Source: Cytophagales bacterium (lineage in GTDB: Bacteria; Bacteroidota; Bacteroidia; Cytophagales; UBA9547). From it: a stretch of DNA of 6,228 nucleotides. The stretch lies in NCBI GenBank assembly GCA_025360395.1, contig JANYCH010000380.1, positions 1-6,228 of the forward strand. The letters run 5' to 3'. The translations under genes and the position numbers were made by a program. This document shows, in pieces, positions 1 to 5,805 of the stretch. Within the stretch, counting starts at the first letter, position 1. Every line of letters begins with the position of its first letter. A model generated the notes under the pieces. The model did no database searches. It saw only the letters and a program-made list of their open reading frames with translations, and was not told where the DNA came from.

Positions 1-399
1 ATTGAGATCTACACAGATGTAAAATGCTATCAATATTTAAAAGAACTAAAATGGAAAGATGGATTTGTGTGCCCTAAATGTGGGAACAAAAAATCAGGAA
101 GGGGAAATACCAATTTTACTTTCAAATGTACACAATGCCAGCACCAGGAGTCAGTTACTTCACACACACTCTTTCATGGAGTTAAGTTTCCAATATCAAA
201 GGCATTTTACCTTGCGTATTATATAATGAAAAATGGTAACGATTTAACCTACGAACAATTATCAGCTATAGTAAGCCTGACTAAGAATACTGTTTGGAAA
301 TTTGGCAGAAAAGTAAATAGCGGCCTTCAATCTTTAAACAATAAGAAAAATGGTAATGCCGGATGGGAAAATCTGGTATTGACTACTCCAGATGATTAA
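1..399 (+). CDS. IS1595-type zinc-ribbon/HTH protein lacking a DDE domain (5' end outside window)
   Basis: The reading frame is open from the first base, so the true start lies upstream; the GTG at 67 is only an internal valine codon. The visible 132 residues contain a zinc ribbon with two cysteine pairs, CPKC (visible residues 24-27) and CTQC (43-46). The next stretch, SVTSHTLFHGVKFPISKAF, is the hallmark that follows the ribbon in IS1595-family transposases. A helix-turn-helix-like stretch (about 80-105, LTYEQLSAIVSLTKNTVWKF) comes after it. In full transposases a DDE/ISXO2-like nuclease domain would follow; here the protein ends about 25 residues later with no such domain, and none is visible downstream in any frame. 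It is therefore either a transposase remnant or a stand-alone DNA-binding protein derived from one. Similar short proteins seem common in Bacteroidota, from memory. Its stop overlaps the stop of the convergent barrel gene. Confidence 0.8.
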   Translation: MEIYTDVKCYQYLKELKWKDGFVCPKCGNKKSGRGNTNFTFKCTQCQHQESVTSHTLFHGVKFPISKAFYLAYYIMKNGNDLTYEQLSAIVSLTKNTVWKFGRKVNSGLQSLNNKKNGNAGWENLVLTTPDD

Positions 400-1142
400 T
401 AAGACCTTTCTTCGTTAAGATTTAATTTGATTTTTTGAGGTATTTTATAACATAACCCGCCAGATATTAATGGCCCACCAATGCTCACCTCAACAAATCC
501 TGCCATTTTCTTGCTAACCCAGAATTTAGCCCCACTTCCAAATTTAAAGGAAAGTGGAATATAGAAAGGAATTTCTTCATGAACATCTGTGTTTGAAGAA
601 GTTACCACAAATTTGTAAAAAGCTGCACCCAGCGCCAAATGAAAATATGGATCGAAAAAAGGACTTCTTCCGAGATGGAGGTCAAATCTTAATGTAGTGT
701 TGAGCCTTGAAAGATCCTTGGAAATTATGGCTGAGCTGGTGCTTAAAACAGAAGGTTTGTAGATGTAATAATATCCAGAAGTGTCGTAAGTAGAATTAGA
801 GTATTCGGTTTTTATTACTTTGGCTACTACTGAAGTATGTGCATACCATAAATCAAGCCCTACCGTAAACCTTTTAGTTAAAAAATGTTCTACACGAACT
901 CCCCAACAGCCAGAAGAGGTATTGCTTACTACATTATACCTTTTTTCTACTATTACATTTTGACCATTATCATTTATTTCTGATTCTTTTGTAGTATCAG
1001 TAAATTGTGCTTTAAACATGACTTTGTACCAGTCTGTACCCACGTATGCACTGAAATTGGTGCTTCCTGGTTGATTTGCCTGTGAAAAGCATCCAATGCT
1101 AAAAAACATCAGGTAAAATAAAATTTTAATATTCTTCCTCAT
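396..1142 (-). CDS. Outer-membrane beta-barrel protein, downstream paralogue of a tandem pair
   Basis: This 248-residue protein starts with a basic, hydrophobic signal peptide (residues 1 to about 21, ending SIGCFSQA). The cysteine at 18 could be read as a lipobox, but the -3 residue is serine, so ordinary signal-peptidase cleavage is more likely. The rest alternates polar and hydrophobic/aromatic residues with glycines, as in small 8-10-stranded porin-like barrels. Segments shared with the upstream neighbour include DWYKVMFKA (37-45), HFLTKRFTVGLDLWY (86-100), FDPYFHLALG (163-172) and GGPLIS (222-227), so the two are paralogues. The ATG lies inside the last codons of the upstream gene (17-nt overlap), which implies co-transcription and probably translational coupling. 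No ligand or specific family can be named; a role in the outer membrane is inference from fold style. Confidence 0.8.
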   Translation of the reverse strand: MRKNIKILFYLMFFSIGCFSQANQPGSTNFSAYVGTDWYKVMFKAQFTDTTKESEINDNGQNVIVEKRYNVVSNTSSGCWGVRVEHFLTKRFTVGLDLWYAHTSVVAKVIKTEYSNSTYDTSGYYYIYKPSVLSTSSAIISKDLSRLNTTLRFDLHLGRSPFFDPYFHLALGAAFYKFVVTSSNTDVHEEIPFYIPLSFKFGSGAKFWVSKKMAGFVEVSIGGPLISGGLCYKIPQKIKLNLNEERSY

Positions 1143-1800
1143 TTTTTAGCTTTTCTAAGTCTTTGTTCAAGTTTATTTTTTCTTTTTTAAGCCATCGTTT
1201 AAAAAACCCTATGCTTATCAAAGGGCCTCCCAGACCAACATCAATCAGCATTCCTATTTCAGGATTAAAATAATATTTCAATCCCATGCCTACTCTTCCT
1301 GTAACTTGGGGTAATGGATTATCTTGATTATAAACTGATCGGTTAGTTGAGTTGAAATTATATCGGGAATACAAGTATCCTATTCCGAAATGTAAATAAG
1401 GATCAAATTTATCGTGTTTAGCAAGGTGAATTGTCATTTTTAATATGGCATTTACCCTTGTTAAGTTGGCATTAAACGAAACATTATTTGAAGCAGATAT
1501 AACTTTACTTGGATTATAAATGCCTGTGATATTTGTATTAACATACCAGACATCCAGACCTAATCCCATCCTTTTAGTTAATATATGGTCTAATCTGAGA
1601 CCTATTGGTCCCTGACCACGTGTATTGATATTATAAATACCAGAGGAACCTGTAGCAGCTCTGAAAATTATTTTCCACCAATCCGGATATCCATAATAGA
1701 CTTCAACAGTTGTGCTTTTTTTAACTACAATTTGAGAATGCCCTTTTTCGGAGAAGCTCAGAAGGAGAAAACTTATAATAAAAATTAATCTGAAGCTCAA
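1126..1800 (-). CDS. Outer-membrane beta-barrel protein, upstream paralogue, TTG start
   Basis: This 224-residue protein has an N-terminal hydrophobic segment (residues 2-16) and probable cleavage near GHSQ (20-23). It then has glycine- and aromatic-rich alternating strands typical of small outer-membrane barrels. It shares with its neighbour DWWKIIFRA (40-48), HILTKRMGLGLDVWY (72-86), FDPYLHFGIG (132-141) and GGPLIS (191-196). The barrel appears to finish at GFFKRW (198-203), and a charged tail (KINLNKDLEKLKNEEEY) follows, so the end is probably periplasmic. The start is TTG at 1798-1800. The frame upstream of it contains no ATG or GTG before the in-frame stop at 1858-1860, and there is no later methionine before the signal peptide, so a non-ATG start is needed unless the frame is disturbed. 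It is 96 bp downstream of smpB, on the same strand. Confidence 0.75.
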   Translation of the reverse strand: MSFRLIFIISFLLLSFSEKGHSQIVVKKSTTVEVYYGYPDWWKIIFRAATGSSGIYNINTRGQGPIGLRLDHILTKRMGLGLDVWYVNTNITGIYNPSKVISASNNVSFNANLTRVNAILKMTIHLAKHDKFDPYLHFGIGYLYSRYNFNSTNRSVYNQDNPLPQVTGRVGMGLKYYFNPEIGMLIDVGLGGPLISIGFFKRWLKKEKINLNKDLEKLKNEEEY

Positions 1801-1817
1801 AATTTTTGGTTTGATTG

Positions 1818-1825
1818 CAAATCTA
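1818..1825 (-). promoter_or_regulatory. Possible -7 box (TAGATTTG) upstream of the barrel pair
   Basis: Read on the minus strand, this is an exact match to the Bacteroidota vegetative -7 consensus TAnnTTTG. It lies 17 nt before the TTG start of the barrel gene. No clear TTTG -33 element sits 19-21 bp upstream, and the implied leader would be only about 10 nt, so this is tentative. If real, the barrel pair has its own promoter in addition to any read-through from smpB. Confidence 0.3.
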
Positions 1826-1834
1826 TAAAGAAAG

Positions 1835-1861
1835 ATAAAACATACTATGAATGTATTTTAT
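1835..1861 (-). terminator. Weak AT-rich hairpin after smpB
   Basis: ATAAAA (1835-1840) can pair with TTTTAT (1856-1861). Three more inner pairs form across a two-base bulge, and on the minus strand a pyrimidine-rich run (CTTTCTTT) follows. The stem is almost entirely A-T, so it would be a poor terminator. It may only attenuate read-through from smpB into the barrel genes, or may be a chance feature of AT-rich DNA. Confidence 0.2.
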
Positions 1862-1896
1862 AATTGACATTTATTGTATGTTTATTCTGGAAATAA

Positions 1897-2370
1897 TTAA
1901 TCAACCAGACTTCTGCTTATTTCCCTTTTTACATCTTTTTCTTTAATGCCTTCTCTTTTATCATACAATTTCTTTCCTTTTGCCAGGGCTATTTCTAGTT
2001 TGGCCCATCCCCTGTCATTAATAAAAAGCCTGACGGGTATTATAGTTACTCCTTGATCCTGGGATTTATCATAAAGCTTTTTTAACTCTTGCTTCTTAAG
2101 CAGCAAAAGCCTTTCTCTGATAGGTTCGTGATTATTATAAGTTCCCTCGTTGTATTTTGAAATGTTAATTCCAATAGTGACTAACTGCGTTGGGCTTTTA
2201 AAAAAGCAATATCCATCTGTAAGGTTTACATTTCCCATCCGGATAGATTTGATTTCTGTACCTGTAAGTAGTATGCCTGCTATATAAGTATCTATAAAAG
2301 AATATTCAAAGCTTGCCTTTTTGTTCTTAATCTGTATTTGTCTGGCAAACTTGTCTTTGTCTTTGGTCAT
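1897..2370 (-). CDS. smpB: SsrA-binding protein SmpB (trans-translation)
   Basis: SmpB binds tmRNA (SsrA) and delivers it to stalled ribosomes, so that incomplete proteins are tagged and the ribosome is recycled; it acts in the cytoplasm. The 157-residue length is normal for the family. Diagnostic segments are in the expected order: the N-terminal IKNKKASFEYSF (14-25), the GTEIKSIR motif (37-44; isoleucine in place of the usual valine), the HEPIRERLLLLKKQEL segment (81-96), and the basic C-terminal tail KGKKLYDKREGIKEKDVKR (131-149), which is the part that enters the decoding centre. The ATG at 2368-2370 gives the family-typical start. The ssrA RNA gene itself is not visible in this window. 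Downstream on the same strand lie two barrel genes of unrelated function; whether they share a transcript is uncertain. Confidence 0.97.
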   Translation of the reverse strand: MTKDKDKFARQIQIKNKKASFEYSFIDTYIAGILLTGTEIKSIRMGNVNLTDGYCFFKSPTQLVTIGINISKYNEGTYNNHEPIRERLLLLKKQELKKLYDKSQDQGVTIIPVRLFINDRGWAKLEIALAKGKKLYDKREGIKEKDVKREISRSLVD

Positions 2371-2390
2371 AAATAATAGTCGGGATTAGT

Positions 2391-2407
2391 TAAAAGTACT
2401 GGGCCAT
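2391..2407 (-). repeat. Motif copy A (ATGGCCCAGTACTTTTA) upstream of smpB
   Basis: On the minus strand this reads ATGGCCCAGTACTTTTA and sits 20 nt before the smpB start codon. It resembles two copies found at 5631-5646 and 5731-5746, matching each at 9 of 12 positions over the core. Its position suggests a promoter or operator element. Within it, TACTTTTA is one base off the TAnnTTTG -7 box, so it may simply be the smpB promoter. Confidence 0.35.
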
Positions 2408-2470
2408 GTAAAGTTATTTAATTGCGAATGATTGTAACAGATAGTGCTAGAATTACTGAATAAATTGTTA

Positions 2471-2525
2471 AAGGATAAACTAATGTTTTTAAATACTCAT
2501 CTATTTAATACATTAGTTTATTTTT
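2471..2525 (+). repeat. Long inverted repeat with T-rich tail (hairpin, terminator-like on + strand)
   Basis: An 11-bp perfect inverted repeat, ATAAACTAATG (2475-2485) with CATTAGTTTAT (2511-2521), extends outward by four pairs (two of them G-U in RNA). It extends inward by about six A-T pairs across a small internal loop, leaving the loop ACTCATCT (2495-2502). On the + strand the right arm runs into TTTTT, like a rho-independent terminator, but no + strand gene ends here. It may terminate an unseen short transcript, act as an operator palindrome, or insulate the hydrolase gene. Confidence 0.55.
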
Positions 2526-2658
2526 ATGTTTAAAGGCAAGGATGATAATAATTATGTAACTTTTTGCAATAAATCTTACATACAAATAAAATAATTTTTA
2601 GAATTAAATATTGCTTTTAGAATAATTAAATGGACAATATGGGTAAAATAATCTCAAA

Positions 2659-2689
2659 TTTGTAGAATTAGTTATACACTTTGTCTTTG
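2659..2689 (+). promoter_or_regulatory. Bacteroidota-type promoter for the hydrolase gene
   Basis: TTTG at 2659-2662 is followed, after a 19-bp spacer, by TGTCTTTG at 2682-2689. This is the expected -33 / -7 arrangement (TTTG, 19-21 bp, TAnnTTTG) with a single mismatch in the -7 box. Transcription would start near 2695, giving a leader of about 70 nt before the ATG at 2764. No Shine-Dalgarno sequence precedes that ATG, which is usual in this phylum. Confidence 0.45.
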
Positions 2690-2763
2690 AAACTTGAACT
2701 TTAAGTATTAATATTACGTATTGATTCACGAAAGAAAGTTTCATATTTTACAAACCGAATGTT

Positions 2764-5223
2764 ATGAAAATAAAAATTATAAATATATCAGCACGTTTTA
2801 TGCTTGGTTTCTTACTTCTTATTTCTTTTGCAGGAAATTCTCAGAAACCATCTTTCAATGCAAACACAATAGTAAATCCTTATGATGGAGATTTTGCTTA
2901 TGGAACGAACCCTGGCTACTATGGTGGTTACAACAATAATGCTACAAGCGATAAGTTAATGGGTGATCTATTTGCAAAAGGAGGTTTTCATACCACCCGC
3001 CCTGCTTTATATGATTATTTTTTGGAGCAATATGGTACTAACATCAGGGTCCCTGAATTCAAGTATTTTACTGAAACTCTAGGAATGAAAGAAATGACAT
3101 TATTCGTTAGCGGGCCAAGTGAAGAACATCGCGATACAAGCACAATCATTTGTAACGGTGTTAGAAAAAGATCCAAAATGTTTAAAAATCTTTATACTCC
3201 AATTTGGATCACAGGTTCAGATGGTAAGCAAACTATTAACCCAAATAATTATTACGCGGCTTACGTTTATAAGCTTGTAACAGTTTATGGTCCATATGTA
3301 AAATTTTATGAAGTATGGAATGAGCCGGATTTTACTTCAGGTCCAAACCCTTATAAACCAGCAGGAGCCGCTGGCAACTGGTATGACAATGGACCAAATC
3401 CTTGTGAACTTGACAATATGTATTCTAACATTGCTAGTTATGTTAGAACATTAAGAATAACTTATGAAGTTGTTAAATCTGTAGATCCTTCAGCATTTAT
3501 TACAACAGGTGGAATTGGTTATGAGAGCTTTCTTGACTATATGATGAAAAGTACCGATAATCCGGACGGTGGAAAAGTTACTTCTGCTTATCCTTTAAAA
3601 GGTGGTGCTTATTTTGATGTATTAAGCTATCATATGTACCCTCAGTATAACCTTAACAAATGGGATAATAAACTTGCAGGGTTTTCATATGCCAGGCATT
3701 CTGACAAGGCGGCACAGGTTGTATTTGAATTCAAAGATAAACTTCAATCTGTACTCGCCAAAAATGGCTATAACGATGCAGTTTTCCCGGCAAAGCATTT
3801 TATCCTTACAGAGGTTAATATTCCGAGAAAAACTTATACTGGAAAAGATTGGATCGGATCAGATGCAGCCCAAAGTAACTTTATAATCAAAACCTATATT
3901 GGTTCACAGAAAAACAATGTTCGCCAGATGTATACTTACTGTTTAGGTGATAAAACTACTTCTGATTTAAGTTCAGGAAGTTCAGACGGTATGGATTTGA
4001 TGGGAATGTATATTGACTTGAATAAATCAACTCCGGCAACAGTACAGCTTTCTCCTGGTGGGGTAGGGGCAAAAACCGTATCTGACTTCTTATATACATA
4101 CAAATACGATGCAACAAAAACAGCTGCGTTGGCTTTGCCTGCTACAGTAGATGGTGGTGCATTTACTAAAGGGGGTGAAACAAGGTATGTTTTATGGGCT
4201 AAAACAGCTACAGATTTAAGTGAAACAGCTACTGCTACATACACTTTTCCAGCAGGGTTAGGTGTAAAATCAATAACTGTAAGACCTGCAGACAACGGGG
4301 TAAGACCTTCTAATACCCTAGTTAATGGTAATATAATTGTACTAACCGGCACTCCATCGTTTATAACTGTAAATAGTTCAGGAACAACAGCTCCTGCAAT
4401 TTCGGTAACAGCCGGTTCTGATAAGATAGTTACTTTGCCTATTTCTAGCGTTACTTTACAAAGTACTGTATCTAATTCAATAGCAACCAGCTATATCTGG
4501 ACTAAAAAATCAGGTCCTGCTGCAAATTTGGTTAATGCTACTACGGCTAATCTTTTAGTTGATAACTTAACAACCGGAGTCTATTTATTTGATATTACCG
4601 TAAAAGATGGTAAAGGAATTTCTGCATCAGATCAGGTACAGGTAAATGTAGTTGCGAATGCTACTACTCAAGGTCCGACAACAGTAACCCCTTCGCCTTT
4701 TAAAGTAACATTCCCTAAGGTAACTGCTATGAACATATGGAAAGATGTTTCATCTGCTACATTTTACAAATCAGCTATAAGAGTGCAAGTTGAATCAACA
4801 AATCCGGATGCTATTGCTTCGGTAGACTTCACTATGGGATCAACTAAATCTACAGACGGGTGGGCTACTTTAGAAGGAAGCGCTCCAACTTCTTACTGCT
4901 TTCATAATACTTATTATGCGCTTGCATCAGGAACTTATACGGTTGATTTGGTTGTAACTGACAAAAAAGGTATTAAAACCAAATCTAAAGCCACGTTTAC
5001 TATCAGCAATGATTCGCCAGCGGAAGCCAGGATAGAAGATGCCACTTCAGTTGAAAAGTCTTCTGTTTTGTCAGAAAACGGTCCATATGGTATCTATACT
5101 TTGCAAGGTGTTCTTTTGACCCAGGGAAATGGTCGCTTTGATTCTAATTCTAACAATTTTTCTGCTGGTGTTTATATTATCAAAACTCCAGAGAAGTCTA
5201 TTAAATTTTTAATTGAGAAGTAG
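2764..5223 (+). CDS. Secreted clan GH-A-like glycoside hydrolase with Ig/PKD modules and T9SS sorting domain
   Basis: This 819-residue protein probably cleaves a polysaccharide outside the cell. A signal peptide spans residues 1 to about 26 (hydrophobic core FMLGFLLLISFAG). Residues about 35-420 look like a TIM-barrel glycosidase. VWNEPD places the likely acid/base at Glu187, ILTEVN places the likely nucleophile at Glu350, and SYHMYP (288-293) supplies the expected active-site His/Tyr strand between them. Residues about 425-537 form a beta-sandwich appendage ending LTGTPSFITV, as seen in GH39/GH51-like enzymes. A PKD-like domain (about 545-630, with SYIWTKKSGP and DITVKDGKG) and a second Ig-like domain (about 646-748, with GTYTVDLVVTDKKG) follow. 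The last about 46 residues (GIYTLQGVLL ... AGVYIIKT ... IKFLIEK) match a type IX secretion type-A sorting domain, though the usual YPNP opening is missing. The exact GH family and substrate cannot be assigned by eye. The gene is monocistronic, with its own promoter and terminator. Confidence 0.88.
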   Translation: MKIKIINISARFMLGFLLLISFAGNSQKPSFNANTIVNPYDGDFAYGTNPGYYGGYNNNATSDKLMGDLFAKGGFHTTRPALYDYFLEQYGTNIRVPEFKYFTETLGMKEMTLFVSGPSEEHRDTSTIICNGVRKRSKMFKNLYTPIWITGSDGKQTINPNNYYAAYVYKLVTVYGPYVKFYEVWNEPDFTSGPNPYKPAGAAGNWYDNGPNPCELDNMYSNIASYVRTLRITYEVVKSVDPSAFITTGGIGYESFLDYMMKSTDNPDGGKVTSAYPLKGGAYFDVLSYHMYPQYNLNKWDNKLAGFSYARHSDKAAQVVFEFKDKLQSVLAKNGYNDAVFPAKHFILTEVNIPRKTYTGKDWIGSDAAQSNFIIKTYIGSQKNNVRQMYTYCLGDKTTSDLSSGSSDGMDLMGMYIDLNKSTPATVQLSPGGVGAKTVSDFLYTYKYDATKTAALALPATVDGGAFTKGGETRYVLWAKTATDLSETATATYTFPAGLGVKSITVRPADNGVRPSNTLVNGNIIVLTGTPSFITVNSSGTTAPAISVTAGSDKIVTLPISSVTLQSTVSNSIATSYIWTKKSGPAANLVNATTANLLVDNLTTGVYLFDITVKDGKGISASDQVQVNVVANATTQGPTTVTPSPFKVTFPKVTAMNIWKDVSSATFYKSAIRVQVESTNPDAIASVDFTMGSTKSTDGWATLEGSAPTSYCFHNTYYALASGTYTVDLVVTDKKGIKTKSKATFTISNDSPAEARIEDATSVEKSSVLSENGPYGIYTLQGVLLTQGNGRFDSNSNNFSAGVYIIKTPEKSIKFLIEK

Positions 5224-5260
5224 TATTCTTTATTACTACAAATATTCGGTTTCATACTTT

Positions 5261-5299
5261 AAAAAGGTAGCAGATTTCTGTTGCCTTTTTTTCTTTTCT
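5261..5299 (+). terminator. Strong, probably bidirectional rho-independent terminator
   Basis: AAAAAGGTAGCAG (5261-5273) pairs over 13 positions, including two G-U pairs, with CTGTTGCCTTTTT (5278-5290) around an ATTT tetraloop. A T-rich tail reaches 5299. It lies 37 nt after the hydrolase stop. On the minus strand the stem is followed by TTTTT, and it begins 7 nt after the stop of the convergent small gene, so it can serve both genes. Confidence 0.85.
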
Positions 5300-5597
5300 A
5301 ATCCTTTTTCTTTACGAATGAATATGTAATTCCTTCTTGTTCTATTAATAAGGTTAGAATCTCGTTAATTCCCTTTTTTGCTATTTCATATTTATAAAGA
5401 AGTGAAGTTGGGCTTAATCCCAGTGCAGGTTCCAGTATTAATTTATCAATCCCTTCAATTTTGTAAACCGATTCAGCCTGATCCATACCATCATTTATAA
5501 TGTAAGTATTGTCTTCAAGAAACTTAACGAACTTGCCTGAATCTGTCTTTCCGTTAAGAAAGTCTGGTGAGATCCAAGTACCGGTTAAGTTTTTCAT
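5298..5597 (-). CDS. Small lipocalin-like beta-barrel protein, function unknown
   Basis: This 99-residue protein has no signal peptide, lipobox or membrane segment, so it is probably cytoplasmic. It opens with LTGTWISPDF (residues 4-13), the G-x-W pattern that starts many lipocalin-like and fatty-acid-binding-type small barrels. VKFLEDNTYII (24-34) follows, then several alternating beta-type strands (VYKIEG, KLILEPAL, YKYEIAKKG, ILTLLIEQEG), and the final strand ITYSFVKKK. The length suits a single small barrel of 7-8 strands. I do not recognise a named family. The ATG at 5595-5597 is the only reasonable start, as the G-x-W strand follows at once. It appears to be transcribed alone; its stop abuts the terminator shared with the convergent hydrolase gene. 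A ligand-binding or lipocalin-type role is inference from strand pattern only. Confidence 0.7.
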   Translation of the reverse strand: MKNLTGTWISPDFLNGKTDSGKFVKFLEDNTYIINDGMDQAESVYKIEGIDKLILEPALGLSPTSLLYKYEIAKKGINEILTLLIEQEGITYSFVKKKD

Positions 5598-5630
5598 AAT
5601 TAGTTAATTTGAATGTTACACTTAATATAT

Positions 5631-5646
5631 TAAATTACCGTGCCAT
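5631..5646 (-). repeat. Motif copy B (ATGGCACGGTAATTTA) upstream of the lipocalin-like gene
   Basis: On the minus strand this is ATGGCACGGTAATTTA, 33 nt before the start of the lipocalin-like gene. It matches copy C, exactly 100 bp away, at 14 of 16 positions. TGGCACG is identical to the -24 element of sigma-54 promoters, but the -12 element (TTGC) is not present at the right distance; TTTA is found instead. Confidence 0.5.
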
Positions 5647-5730
5647 GTTAATTTTGTTTTTAAAATTCCTTATTGAATTGAAAATAACAAGGATATATAA
5701 ACAGGTAATTTCCATATGTATTTATTTTAA

Positions 5731-5746
5731 TAAATAACTGTGCCAT
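5731..5746 (-). repeat. Motif copy C (ATGGCACAGTTATTTA) next to the reductase terminator
   Basis: This is the second copy of the 16-nt direct repeat, 14 of 16 identical to copy B. It directly abuts the A-run of the reductase terminator, so on the minus strand it would lie just beyond the termination point and 133 nt upstream of the lipocalin-like gene. It could be a second site for the same regulator or an upstream promoter. Confidence 0.45.
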
Positions 5747-5774
5747 AAAAAAAGGCGATCATTAGACCGCCTTT
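5747..5774 (-). terminator. Rho-independent terminator of the ene-reductase gene
   Basis: On the minus strand AAAGGCG pairs with CGCCTTT around a 10-nt loop, and the U-tract is formed by the seven A's at 5747-5753. The stem begins 32 nt after the reductase stop. The other side (CTTTCTCTTTT) is also T-rich on the + strand, so it may stop transcription in both directions. Confidence 0.88.
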
Positions 5775-5785
5775 CTCTTTTAAAT

Positions 5786-5800
5786 TAATGCCGGGCATTA
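5786..5800. repeat. Perfect palindrome TAATGCC-G-GGCATTA after the reductase stop
   Basis: Two 7-nt arms (5786-5792 and 5794-5800) flank a single base. The palindrome lies between the reductase stop codon and its terminator, inside the 3' untranslated region. A one-base loop is too tight for a simple RNA hairpin without opening the inner pairs, so it may be a DNA site for a dimeric protein, or part of the 3' end structure. Confidence 0.5.
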
Positions 5801-5805
5801 CCTAT

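Larger units (their letters stand above)
2371..2763. other. 393-bp AT-rich intergenic region between divergent smpB and the hydrolase gene
   Basis: No ORF of meaningful length or recognisable RNA gene is visible here. The left part carries the smpB upstream motif. The centre holds a long inverted repeat (2471-2525). The right part (from about 2659) carries a promoter-like pair for the hydrolase gene. The stretch from about 2530 to 2650 is low-complexity AT-rich DNA in which I see nothing specific. Confidence 0.6.

Noticed and set aside
1080..1142. Lipoprotein reading of the downstream barrel protein (Cys18)
   Set aside because: The residues before the cysteine (S-I-G) lack the usual leucine-like -3 residue, and the signal peptide can be cleaved normally a few residues later.
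2428..2463. Tiny 11-codon frame (MIVTDSARITE) on the + strand in the smpB-hydrolase gap
   Set aside because: Too short to support as a gene; there is no initiation signal, and such frames are common by chance.
2371..2763. ssrA (tmRNA) gene next to smpB
   Set aside because: No tRNA-like ends or tag-coding segment can be seen, and the gap is too AT-rich for the conserved tmRNA core.
3674..3886. 70-codon open frame on the + strand inside the hydrolase gene
   Set aside because: It lies wholly within the long coding frame, has no domain-like content and is expected by chance.
3936..4352. 138-codon open frame on the minus strand opposite the hydrolase gene
   Set aside because: It is antisense to the beta-sandwich part of a clearly coding gene, and its composition mirrors that gene's codon use; there is no signal of its own.
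5631..5646. Copy B as a true sigma-54 promoter
   Set aside because: The -24 half matches but the conserved GC of the -12 element is missing, so I list it only as a repeat/motif.
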